Origin: Verrucomicrobiia bacterium
Lineage (GTDB): Bacteria > Verrucomicrobiota > Verrucomicrobiia > JABWAM01
Reading direction: 5' to 3'
Assembly: GCA_013360985.1 (NCBI GenBank)
Contig: JABWAM010000105.1
Location: 1 to 14,595, forward strand
Length of the DNA stretch: 14,595 nucleotides
Shown here: in pieces, positions 1 to 6,909 of the stretch
Layout of the letters: each line of letters opens with the position of its first letter
Numbering within the stretch: the first letter of the stretch is position 1
Notes under the pieces: model-generated
Told to the model about the DNA's origin: nothing
The model's input: the letters and a program-made list of their open reading frames with translations, nothing else
Databases searched by the model: none
Program-made: the position numbers and the translations under genes

Positions 1-820
1 CCATGGGGACCTCGTAGGCGACGCCGTCGAGTTCGAAACGGACGGAGGCGTTCCCTTCGCGCAGATTGACGAGTTGTCCGCCGCCGTCGGGATGCGTTCC
101 CACGAAGCGCACCGGACAGAAGGCGTCTGCAACGACCTCGCGGACGTTCGCGTCGTCGCTGTTCGCCACGATCAAACCGTTGCGCGGGACGAGGTGGACG
201 AGGCGGCGAAAGGCGAGTTTGATCGCCTCGAGGTTCTCGAAGATGTCCGCGTGATCGAACTCGAGGTTGTTGATGACGACCACTTCGGGAAGGTAATGGA
301 GAAATTTCGAGCGTTTGTCGAAGAAGGCGGTGTCGTATTCGTCGCCTTCAAGGACGGTGAAAGCGCCCTCGCGGAAGAGCGCGCCGCGGCCGAGGTTATT
401 GGGGAGGCCGCCAATCATCCAGCTCGGTTGGAGGCCGGCGGATTCGAGAATCCAGGCGAGCATCGCGGTGGTCGTCGTCTTGCCGTGGGTGCCGGCGACC
501 ACCAGGTTGCGCCGCCCCTGAAGCAGGAATTGGCGAAGGACTTCGGGAAGAGAGGCGTAGCGGAGGCGGCGCTCCAAAGCGGCTTCGAGCTCGGGGTTGC
601 CGCGCGAGATCGCGTTGCCGACGACCAGGAGGTCGCAGGAGTCCGGGAGATTTTCCGGGGCGTAGCCGAGGCGGATCGGAATGCCTTGCTCCTCGAGGAA
701 TTGGGACATCGGCGGATAGACGTTGGCGTCGGAGCCGGTGACGGTGTGGCCGAGTCCGCGGAGGGCGGCGGCCGTGGAAGCCATCGCCGTGCCGCAGAGA
801 CCGAGAAAATGGAGATGCAT
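1..820 (-). CDS. mpl: UDP-N-acetylmuramate:L-alanyl-gamma-D-glutamyl-meso-diaminopimelate ligase (Mpl), 3' end cut by the window edge
   Basis: Reading leftward from ATG at 820, about 273 residues are open to the edge of the window; the family is about 450-460 long, so the C-terminal domain is missing. The N-terminus has a Rossmann-like LGLCGTAMAS, then GSDANVYPPMS, GNAISRGNPE, the Mur-ligase P-loop GTHGKTTTT (Lys at about residue 114), EGDEYDTAFFDKRSKF and NNLEFDHADIF. The last two strings are typical of Mpl rather than MurC. Mpl ligates recovered tripeptide to UDP-MurNAc in the cytoplasm with ATP, so it belongs to murein recycling. Its presence implies a diaminopimelate-type cell wall. The start is supported by alignment to the family N-terminus; I see no clear Shine-Dalgarno sequence. 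It is divergent from the cardiolipin synthase gene, with a 147-nt gap between the two start codons. Confidence 0.93.
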   Translation of the reverse strand, partial: MHLHFLGLCGTAMASTAAALRGLGHTVTGSDANVYPPMSQFLEEQGIPIRLGYAPENLPDSCDLLVVGNAISRGNPELEAALERRLRYASLPEVLRQFLLQGRRNLVVAGTHGKTTTTAMLAWILESAGLQPSWMIGGLPNNLGRGALFREGAFTVLEGDEYDTAFFDKRSKFLHYLPEVVVINNLEFDHADIFENLEAIKLAFRRLVHLVPRNGLIVANSDDANVREVVADAFCPVRFVGTHPDGGGQLVNLREGNASVRFELDGVAYEVPM

Positions 821-967
821 GGGGAGCGAATGAAGGGAGGCGAAAAGCGGCGTCGAGGAGAGAGGAGCGGCGCCCAAAAGGGAAGTCCGGAAAAGGCGCG
901 CGCGGCAAGTCTTGTTCGCTCGGCGTCTTCATGATTGGATCGGAGCCGTCTTCCGGCCCCACCCGAC

Positions 968-2380
968 ATGATCCGCGCCTTCATTCTCAGCGGAGAAATC
1001 TTCGGATTGTTGATGGTGCCGATCGTGCTGATTCGCAAACGGCATCCGGTGTCGGCCTGGGCGTGGAGCCTCACGGTCGTCTTCATCCCATGGCTCGGGG
1101 TGCTGTTGTTTTTGATCTTCGGCGCGCAAAGGATTCGGCGGCGATTGCGAAAAAAGATCGAACATCGTTCCCGTTTTTTGCGGCTGTGGGTTTCCGCGGT
1201 GCCGCGGAGAAAGGATGCGAGCCCTTCATCCGGGTGGGCGGGGATGGACGCCTTCACGCTGCGGGTGGGCGGCGCGCCGGCGAGCGAAGGAAACGATCTG
1301 GCGCTTTACTCCGGCGGGATCGAGGCCTTCGCGGCGAAGCGCGAGGCGATCCTCGCGGCGAAACATCATGTCCATGCCGAATACTTCATTCTGAAGGACG
1401 ACGCTACGGGGCGCGCGTTCGCGGAGCTTCTTTGCGAAAAGGCGCGCGCGGGCGTCAAAGTCCGTCTCCTCGTGGACGCCGTCGGCGCGCGCCGCGCGGG
1501 AGGCTTGCTCCAGCGGGTGCGTCAGGCCGGCGGCGAGGCGGCGGAATTCCTGCCGTATCGCCTCTGGCGCGGGTCGCTGATCTCCGGACTGAGAAACCAC
1601 CGCAAGATCCTCGTGTGCGATGGGAGCGTCGGATTTATCGGCGGGCTCAACATCGGCGATGAATACGTGAACGAATCTCCGCGATTTCGCTCGTGGCGCG
1701 ACACGCACGCGCGCGTCCGCGGGCCGGTCGTTCTCGCCCTGCAGCGGGTATTCGCGGAAGACTGGGATTTCGCGACCAACGAGATGTTGGCCGGCGAACG
1801 CTGTTTCCCTCGGCCGCGCACCGACGGGCATGAACGGCTCCAGCTCTCCTGGTCGGGGCCCGACCAAGACGCCAACGCGACGCGCGAGACCTTTTTCGCG
1901 GCGATGATCTCGGCGCGGCAGCGCCTGTGGATCGCAACCCCGTACCTGGTGCCCGACGGGGCGCTGCTCGCGGCGCTCCATTCCGCGGCGATGCGCGGCG
2001 TGGATGTCCGCATCCTGACGCAATCGTGGCCGCCCGACCATCAGATCGCCTGGTGGGCGGGACGCTACTTCTGGGAGGAACTGCTGGCTTCCGGGGTGCG
2101 GATCTACGAGTACACCGAAGGCATGATGCACGCGAAGGTGATGTTGGCCGACGGGGCGTGGGCGTCGGTGGGCACGGCAAACTTCGACGTGCGGAGCATC
2201 CGCCTGAATTTCGAGGTCAACCTGCACATCCACACGCCGGGGACCGTGGCCGAACTGGTCGCCCAATTTCGTCGCGACCTGCGTGCGTCGCGCGAAGTCC
2301 GCTTCGGCGTGTTTCGTCGCCGCCCTCTGCGGCATCGCCTCGCGGAGAACGTCTGCCGCCTCTTCTCGCCCTTGCTGTAA
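968..2380 (+). CDS. cls: cardiolipin synthase (phospholipase D superfamily)
   Basis: 470 residues from ATG 968. A TTG at 935 would add 11 residues, but the hydrophobic N-terminus typical of bacterial Cls begins at the ATG. Two membrane segments lie at about residues 3-22 and 31-52, followed by a basic stretch (RIRRRLRKK) on the cytoplasmic side. Two HKD motifs follow: HRKILVCD with His at about 211 (then GFIGGLNIGDEY), and HAKVMLAD with His at about 388 (then SVGTANFDVRS). This is the two-site arrangement of Cls, which transfers a phosphatidyl group to make cardiolipin in the inner membrane. Both catalytic His/Lys pairs are intact. It is convergent with iscS, separated by 27 nt. The fold and class are secure; the exact phospholipid substrate is inferred from the family. 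Confidence 0.92.
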   Translation: MIRAFILSGEIFGLLMVPIVLIRKRHPVSAWAWSLTVVFIPWLGVLLFLIFGAQRIRRRLRKKIEHRSRFLRLWVSAVPRRKDASPSSGWAGMDAFTLRVGGAPASEGNDLALYSGGIEAFAAKREAILAAKHHVHAEYFILKDDATGRAFAELLCEKARAGVKVRLLVDAVGARRAGGLLQRVRQAGGEAAEFLPYRLWRGSLISGLRNHRKILVCDGSVGFIGGLNIGDEYVNESPRFRSWRDTHARVRGPVVLALQRVFAEDWDFATNEMLAGERCFPRPRTDGHERLQLSWSGPDQDANATRETFFAAMISARQRLWIATPYLVPDGALLAALHSAAMRGVDVRILTQSWPPDHQIAWWAGRYFWEELLASGVRIYEYTEGMMHAKVMLADGAWASVGTANFDVRSIRLNFEVNLHIHTPGTVAELVAQFRRDLRASREVRFGVFRRRPLRHRLAENVCRLFSPLL

Positions 2381-2407
2381 CGCTCCGCCCGCGCGCCGCG
2401 AACGGCG

Positions 2408-3691
2408 TCAGCGTCGCGCGCGCTCCTCGCGGTGGCCGGACACCTCGGCGGCATGCTCGGTGAAGGAACGGCCGACCCCGCGGGGCGCCACGGTGGAATC
2501 GATCTTCCCCTGCTGAAACTCGTCCCACATTGGGGACATGCCTCGGAGTCTCTCGACGACCTTTGCCATCGTCTCGATCACGTAGTCCATCTCTTCCTCG
2601 GTGTTCTCCTTGCCGAGAGTCATGATGATCGAGCCTTGGGCGAGGGCATGATCGAGCCCGATCGCCGTCAAGACGTGGGAGACCTTCAGCGACTTCGAGA
2701 CGCAACTCCCGCCGCTCGCGACGCAGACGCCCAGATGATCGAGGAGAAGGAGCTGGCCTTCGCCCTCGATGAACTCGGCGGCGAGCGAGACGTTGGTGGG
2801 CAAGCGCAACGGGCCGCTCGGCGGGCCGTTGAACTTGAGGTAGGGCACCTTCGCGGCGAGACCGGCCATGAGCCGTTTTTGGAGCGCACGGACTTTTTCG
2901 GCGCGTTGGGGGAGTTCCTTGCGCGCGATCTCCGCGGCGAGGCCGCCGCCCACGATGGCGGGAACGTTCTCGGTGCCGGCCCGGCGGCCGTTCTCCTGCA
3001 CGCCCCCGTGGAGGATCGAGACGAGGCGCGCCTTGCGGTTACGATAGAGGACGCCGACCCCTTTCGGCCCGTAGAAACGATGCGGCGCGAAAGAGAGCAG
3101 ATGGATGCCCATCGCTTTCACGTCAATCGGCGTCCAACCCGCGCTGGCGGTGGCATCGCAGAAAAAGGCGATCCCGCGTTCCGCCGCGATCTTCCCGATC
3201 TCGGCGACGGGTTGAATCGCGCCAATGTCGTGGTTCGCGTGATGGACGGCGATGAGGATCGTCTGATCGGTGAGCGCCTCGCGGAGCTTGTCGAGACGGA
3301 GGATGCCTTGCGCGTCCACCGGCACCTTAGTGGAGGTGAATCCCTGCTTTTCGAGAAAGGCGATGGATTCGAGCACGCTCGGGTGCTCGGTCTCGCTCAG
3401 CACGAGGTGATTGCCTTTGCGCTGATTGGCGTAGGCGACCCCTTTGACGGCGAGGTTGTTGGCCTCAGTGCCGCCGCTCGTCAAGAGGATATCGTCGGCG
3501 TTTTCAGCGCCGATCAGGAAGGCAAACTGCTCCCGCGCGCGCCGCAGCGCCTCGCGCACCTGGAGACCGTAGCGGTGGAGGCTCGAAGGATTGCCGAACG
3601 CCTCGGTAAAAAAGGGTTTCATCGCCTCGAAGACCCGCGGATCCACGGGCGTCGAGGAAAGGTGGTCGAGAAAGACGGGCGGACGCGGCAT
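2408..3691 (-). CDS. iscS: IscS-family cysteine desulfurase homologue with a degenerate PLP site (probable PLP-free pseudoenzyme)
   Basis: 427 residues from ATG 3691. A TTG two codons upstream is possible, but GAGG of the iscU stop region sits 7 nt before this ATG. The protein aligns along its length with group I (IscS/NifS) desulfurases: FLDHLSSTPVDPRV, TSGGTEANNLAVKG, TEHPSVLE (His103), DATASAGW (Asp179), YGPKGVGVLY, the flexible loop ASGGSCVSKS with Cys330, and the C-terminal LRGMSPMWDEFQQG. Against E. coli IscS the pocket is altered: K206 is Arg205 (SFAPHRFYG, codon CGT at 3077-3079), N155 is His154, Q183 is Ala182, S203 is Ala202, and the substrate-carboxylate R354 is Ile356. T76, H104, D180 and H205 equivalents are kept. 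Without the Schiff-base lysine normal desulfurase chemistry is unlikely. The gene follows iscU by 9 nt in the same operon, so a structural or persulfide-relay role with IscU is inferred. The C-terminus carries about 25 extra residues. Confidence 0.9.
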   Translation of the reverse strand: MPRPPVFLDHLSSTPVDPRVFEAMKPFFTEAFGNPSSLHRYGLQVREALRRAREQFAFLIGAENADDILLTSGGTEANNLAVKGVAYANQRKGNHLVLSETEHPSVLESIAFLEKQGFTSTKVPVDAQGILRLDKLREALTDQTILIAVHHANHDIGAIQPVAEIGKIAAERGIAFFCDATASAGWTPIDVKAMGIHLLSFAPHRFYGPKGVGVLYRNRKARLVSILHGGVQENGRRAGTENVPAIVGGGLAAEIARKELPQRAEKVRALQKRLMAGLAAKVPYLKFNGPPSGPLRLPTNVSLAAEFIEGEGQLLLLDHLGVCVASGGSCVSKSLKVSHVLTAIGLDHALAQGSIIMTLGKENTEEEMDYVIETMAKVVERLRGMSPMWDEFQQGKIDSTVAPRGVGRSFTEHAAEVSGHREERARR

Positions 3692-3700
3692 CCCCAAGCC

Positions 3701-4135
3701 TCACGCCTTGGCTGGTTCGCCCTTCGTCGGAGCGGAGGCGGCCTCGGGATGCTTTTTCACGTAGTCCTCAAGCGCGGCCTTGAGGGCTTCTTCCGCGAGA
3801 ACCGAACAGTGGATCTTCACCGGAGGCAGCCCGCCGAGCGCGTCCACGACCTCCTGATTCGAAAAACTCATCGCTTCCTCGACGGTGCGGCCCTTGATGA
3901 GTTCGGTGGCCATCGAACTCGAGGCGATGGCCGAACCGCAGCCGAAGGTCTTGAAACGGGCGTCCTTGATGCGGCCATCCTCGATCTTCAGCGAGATTTT
4001 CATGATGTCGCCGCAGGCGGCGGCGCCCACTTCGCCGACGCCGTCGGCCGAGGGCAGATCGCCCATGTTCCGCGGGTTCATGAAGTGGTCCATCACCTTC
4101 TCGTTATAGAGGGTGTATTCCTTGTTGTTGTTCAT
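3701..4135 (-). CDS. iscU: iron-sulfur cluster assembly scaffold IscU
   Basis: 144 residues from ATG 4135. GGAGA stands 5 nt before this ATG, and the longer in-frame extension to 4225 would run over the promoter, so this start is preferred. All IscU hallmarks are present: YNEKVMDHFMNPRN, AACGD with Cys41 and Asp43, FGCGSAIASSS with Cys66, the HscA-recognition motif LPPVK at 103-107, and KIHCS with His109 and Cys110. These are the known Fe-S cluster ligands and sulfur-accepting cysteines of the cytoplasmic scaffold. A short Ala/Pro/Lys-rich tail (residues about 131-144) extends past the family's usual end. It is the first gene of the iscU-iscS operon. No IscR, HscA/HscB or ferredoxin gene lies in this window, although the intact LPPVK suggests that an HscA-type chaperone is encoded elsewhere. 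Confidence 0.96.
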   Translation of the reverse strand: MNNNKEYTLYNEKVMDHFMNPRNMGDLPSADGVGEVGAAACGDIMKISLKIEDGRIKDARFKTFGCGSAIASSSMATELIKGRTVEEAMSFSNQEVVDALGGLPPVKIHCSVLAEEALKAALEDYVKKHPEAASAPTKGEPAKA

Positions 4136-4184
4136 CTTCGTCTCCGATCTATGAAAGGAAATCGGGCTCGTTTTGTCCCAAATC

Positions 4185-4212
4185 AAGATATGGGCTTCCG
4201 CGAACCTGTCAA
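4185..4212 (-). promoter_or_regulatory. sigma70-like promoter of iscU-iscS
   Basis: On the minus strand a perfect -35 TTGACA (4207-4212) is followed by a 16-nt spacer and -10 TATCTT (4185-4190). It lies about 50 nt upstream of the iscU start, leaving a leader of roughly 40 nt. I see no obvious IscR-type operator palindrome around it. Confidence 0.6.
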
Positions 4213-4329
4213 CTGAGAGGTCCATCCCTCACTCCTCGCGGCGGCGGCGCCATGCGCTCTTTTCTCGGGAAGCGTATGCGGTTTTGGGCTTGCGCTTTCG
4301 GGCGGCAGCGGATTCCTTGGGCGTCCCCC

Positions 4330-4953
4330 ATGGCCTTTCTGAAGCACTTCTTCCTCGCGGGCGGCGTCTTCATGATTCCGATGGTGATCTGCTCCGTGAT
4401 CGGTCTGGCCATCATCATTGAACGCACCATCGCCTTGATGCGGCGACGCGTGATCTCGGACGAGATGGTCGCCACGGCGCAGGACTTTCGCGCGGGAGGA
4501 GACGTGCAGGCCCTCCACGCGGCGGCCGTCCGCGACGGCACCGTCTTTTCCCGCGTCCTCCAGACGGCGCTTTCCCATCTCGATTCGCCGAAAGCGGATA
4601 CCATCGACGCCCTCCAGGTGCGCGCGCGCGCCGAGGCGGCGCAGCTCGAGCGCGGCCTGGTGACCCTGGAGATCATCGTGGGCGTCGCGCCGCTGTTGGG
4701 GCTGCTCGGCACGGTCTCGGGGCTTATCCGCGTCTTCGCCGAGTTCGGGCGCGGCGGCGAATCCATCGCCGAGGCCGTCGGCATCGCGGCGGGCATCGCC
4801 GAGGCGTTGAACATGACGGTCGCCGGTTTGGTCGTCGCGATTCCCGCCTTGATTTTCCACGCCTACTACACCAAGCGCGTCGAGCATTACATGTCGGAGA
4901 TGGAAGGCCTTTGCCTCGATCTGATCGCCAAGCTCTATCGCCAGCACGGGTGA
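4330..4953 (+). CDS. exbB: ExbB/TolQ/MotA-family proton channel protein
   Basis: 207 residues from ATG 4330. In-frame ATGs at 4252 and 4276 would add a basic 26- or 18-residue leader, but ExbB proteins usually start just before the first membrane helix, as here (MAFLKHFFLAGG). Three membrane segments are visible: about 11-31, about 112-134 containing the family signature APLLGLLGTVSGL, and about 161-182. A cytoplasmic loop lies between the first two. ExbB pentamers with ExbD convert proton flow into work on TonB or a related partner in the inner membrane. The exbD gene starts 18 nt downstream. No TonB or energised outer-membrane receptor is present in the window, so the partner is unknown; TolQ or another paralogue cannot be excluded. 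Confidence 0.88.
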   Translation: MAFLKHFFLAGGVFMIPMVICSVIGLAIIIERTIALMRRRVISDEMVATAQDFRAGGDVQALHAAAVRDGTVFSRVLQTALSHLDSPKADTIDALQVRARAEAAQLERGLVTLEIIVGVAPLLGLLGTVSGLIRVFAEFGRGGESIAEAVGIAAGIAEALNMTVAGLVVAIPALIFHAYYTKRVEHYMSEMEGLCLDLIAKLYRQHG

Positions 4954-4971
4954 TAGTTCCGGTCGTTTCCG

Positions 4972-5391
4972 GTGAAGTTTTACGAAAAACGTCGGCGGCA
5001 TCCCACGATCATCGTGGTCACGATGATTGACATCTTTTGCGTCCTGCTCATCTTTTTTATCGTCGCAACCACCTTCCGCCGCAGCAATCCAGCCATCAAG
5101 ATCGCCCTGCCGGAAGCGACGACCGGCCAGCCCGTCAGCACTGCGGAACCGGTCCTCCTAACCGTGTCGGCGGACGAAAAAATTTATCTCGATGCGAAGG
5201 AAGTCCCGCTCGTCCAACTCCGAGAGACCTTGCGCCAAATCGGCGGCCGAACGCCACAGCCCGCGCTCGCGATGCAAGCAGACCGGAAGGCCTCCTTCGG
5301 ATTCATCGTCAAGGTCATGGACGCCGCCAAGGAGGCCGGGTTCACCTCGCTGCCGGCGTTCATCGAGCAAGGAAACACAGCCCCTCCCTGA
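4972..5391 (+). CDS. exbD: ExbD/TolR-family biopolymer transport protein
   Basis: 139 residues from GTG 4972, 18 nt after exbB. A basic cytoplasmic N-terminus (KFYEKRRRHPT) leads into one membrane helix, MIDIFCVLLIFFIVATTF (about 18-35). It carries the essential proton-carrying aspartate at position 20, the equivalent of the ExbD/TolR Asp. The rest is a periplasmic domain with the usual features of the family: an IALPEATTG linker, a VSADEKIYLDAKEVPL strand pair, and QADRKASFGFIVKVMDAAKEAGF near the end. It forms the proton channel with ExbB. No ribosome-binding site is evident, so translation may be coupled to exbB. Function is secure at family level; ExbD versus TolR is not resolved. Confidence 0.9.
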   Translation: MKFYEKRRRHPTIIVVTMIDIFCVLLIFFIVATTFRRSNPAIKIALPEATTGQPVSTAEPVLLTVSADEKIYLDAKEVPLVQLRETLRQIGGRTPQPALAMQADRKASFGFIVKVMDAAKEAGFTSLPAFIEQGNTAPP

Positions 5392-5394
5392 TCT

Positions 5395-5412
5395 CCGCGC
5401 ATGGATGCGCGG
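5395..5412 (+). terminator. possible hairpin terminator after exbD
   Basis: A perfect 8-bp inverted repeat, CCGCGCAT then ATGCGCGG around GG, starts 4 nt after the exbD stop. There is no T-tract, so it is at best a weak or factor-dependent terminator, or simply an mRNA 3' end stabiliser. Confidence 0.3.
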
Positions 5413-5524
5413 GACCGCCCCGCGTCATTCCTCGCGCATGCGGAAAGTCGAGCGGAGATTTCACCTTGGAAGCGTGAAAGATCCAGGCTAAGGATGGATC
5501 CTTCGCCCCTCCGCTCCTGCCTTC

Positions 5525-6355
5525 ATGGCGCACGAATCCTCCAGTTCCTCTCCTTCCGAGGCCGATCTCCCGCGGCGTCCGGCGCGCGCCGAGAATCTCG
5601 AGTTCGATTTCGGCAAGCCCGCGAAAACCGCGTCGGACGCTTCGTCCGATCCTCGCCCGCCGATCCAGGAAGCTTCCGAATCCGCCGCGCCACGGGAAAC
5701 GCGCCCCCCAAACCGAATCGTTATTTCGGAGGACGAAGAGGAAGCGCCGTCTCAGGAAAAGCCCGCTCCTTCGAGGCCTGAAGCGCGTCCATCCAAACCG
5801 CGGCCTCAGTCCGAATCCGCTCCACCGCCTCCGCGCGCTTCCCGATCCGAAGAGCCTCCGAAAGAAATTCCGAAAACCGATTCTCACGACCGAACCAAGG
5901 AATCCCCCATGAGCACCCCCTCGTTCAACGCTTACCGCCAAAACGTGCAACGCCAATCTCGCGAGCAAAAGCTGTTCGGCACAGTCGTCGGCGCCCTTGT
6001 CTACGCGCTGGTCGGGGCGGTCCTCCTCGTCGCCGGGCTCGCCGCCTATGGAGGCTACGTCCTTTCCCGCCAGATCAAGGAGCAAAGCGCCACGATCTCG
6101 GAGATGGAAGGCCGCTTCAACGCGCAGCTTGCCGCGCTATCCGACTCCCTCAAAGAGACGCGCGACACCGTGGAGACGCTCGAAAGCACGAGCCAAGCGC
6201 AAAGAGCGCAGATCGCCGGCTTAACCGCCCAACTCATCGAAAACCGCGCTCAGACCAAGAAGGAGCGCGACGCTCTTCAAAGCCGACTCCAGCGCATCGA
6301 AGGCCGCATCTTCGAGCTCGAGCGCAAGACCTCCAGCAGCATCTGGTCCCGGTGA
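5525..6355 (+). CDS. unrecognised single-pass membrane protein: disordered Pro/Ser/Glu-rich N-terminus, central helix, coiled-coil tail
   Basis: 276 residues from ATG 5525. Residues 1-128 are low-complexity, rich in Ser, Pro, Glu and Arg, with an acidic patch (SEDEEE) and no expected fold. A hydrophobic helix spans about 151-178 (GTVVGALVYALVGAVLLVAGLA is its core). Residues about 185-270 form a heptad-like, charged coiled coil (ISEMEGRFNAQLAALSDSL and onward). There is no signal peptide; the long N-terminus is probably cytoplasmic and the coiled coil periplasmic, or the reverse. An alternative start at ATG 5909, preceded by AAGGA 7 nt upstream, would give only the helix and coiled coil (148 residues). 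It lies 133 nt downstream of exbD, and its stop overlaps the next gene's start. I do not recognise a family. Confidence 0.72.
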   Translation: MAHESSSSSPSEADLPRRPARAENLEFDFGKPAKTASDASSDPRPPIQEASESAAPRETRPPNRIVISEDEEEAPSQEKPAPSRPEARPSKPRPQSESAPPPPRASRSEEPPKEIPKTDSHDRTKESPMSTPSFNAYRQNVQRQSREQKLFGTVVGALVYALVGAVLLVAGLAAYGGYVLSRQIKEQSATISEMEGRFNAQLAALSDSLKETRDTVETLESTSQAQRAQIAGLTAQLIENRAQTKKERDALQSRLQRIEGRIFELERKTSSSIWSR

Positions 6356-6882
6356 TTTCTCCCCTCGAGCTGCGTCGCATCCTCACCGAATGGCGAACGC
6401 GGCTGCAGCGCGTTCAGGCCATTCTCGCGCCGCCCGTTTGGGATGAATCGGAATGGAGCCGGTTCGGGCGCGCGCTGCTCGCTCTGCTCCAGCAGCATGG
6501 CGCGACCTGGTCGGCCGAAAACCAGACCTATTGGGACCTGCGATGGAACCTCCGCGACGGCGGCGAACTGATCTGCCAGGCCGAAGCCTCCGGGCCGTCG
6601 AAAATTTCTCTCGTGGTCGCCCAGACCGGCGGCTGGGTGCGGGAAGCCGAAAGCTACACCTGGTTCTGGATGGAAATCGGCCCGGACGGCGATCTGCTCC
6701 GCGAGCCGTATTGGGTCGAAGGCACCTGGCGCGAGGCGCTCATGACCCTGCTCGTTCCCTACCAATATCAAGCTGGCTACTTCCTCGCGGGCGCAGCGCC
6801 CACGCCGCCTTCGCTCATGCTTGCTCATGCCGCGGCGGCGTCCGACAGCGCGAAGCCGCAAGCGTCTCCGACCGCCGATTGA
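6352..6882 (+). CDS. unrecognised Trp-rich soluble protein, coupled to the upstream gene
   Basis: 176 residues from GTG 6352, which overlaps the upstream TGA in a GTGA arrangement, so translational coupling is likely. The N-terminal part is helical (LRRILTEWRTRLQRVQAIL). The middle, about residues 55-135, looks like a beta-rich domain with many Trp and Tyr residues (WDLRWNLRDGG, SYTWFWMEIGPDG, EPYWVEGTW). The last 30 residues are Ala/Ser/Pro-rich and probably disordered. I see no signal peptide or membrane segment. The codon pattern and tight coupling support a real gene. It sits between the coiled-coil membrane protein and ispE. I do not recognise a family and give no function. Confidence 0.7.
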   Translation: MISPLELRRILTEWRTRLQRVQAILAPPVWDESEWSRFGRALLALLQQHGATWSAENQTYWDLRWNLRDGGELICQAEASGPSKISLVVAQTGGWVREAESYTWFWMEIGPDGDLLREPYWVEGTWREALMTLLVPYQYQAGYFLAGAAPTPPSLMLAHAAAASDSAKPQASPTAD

Positions 6883-6909
6883 TTCGCGCGCCCGCCTTCC
6901 GCTTTTCGC

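Noticed and set aside
74..934. 286-codon open frame on the plus strand at the left edge
   Set aside because: It is antisense to mpl, whose minus-strand translation matches the family residue by residue.
2432..4216. 594-codon open frame on the plus strand
   Set aside because: It lies exactly antisense to iscS and iscU, which match known families along their whole length; the frame is a by-product of high GC codon use.
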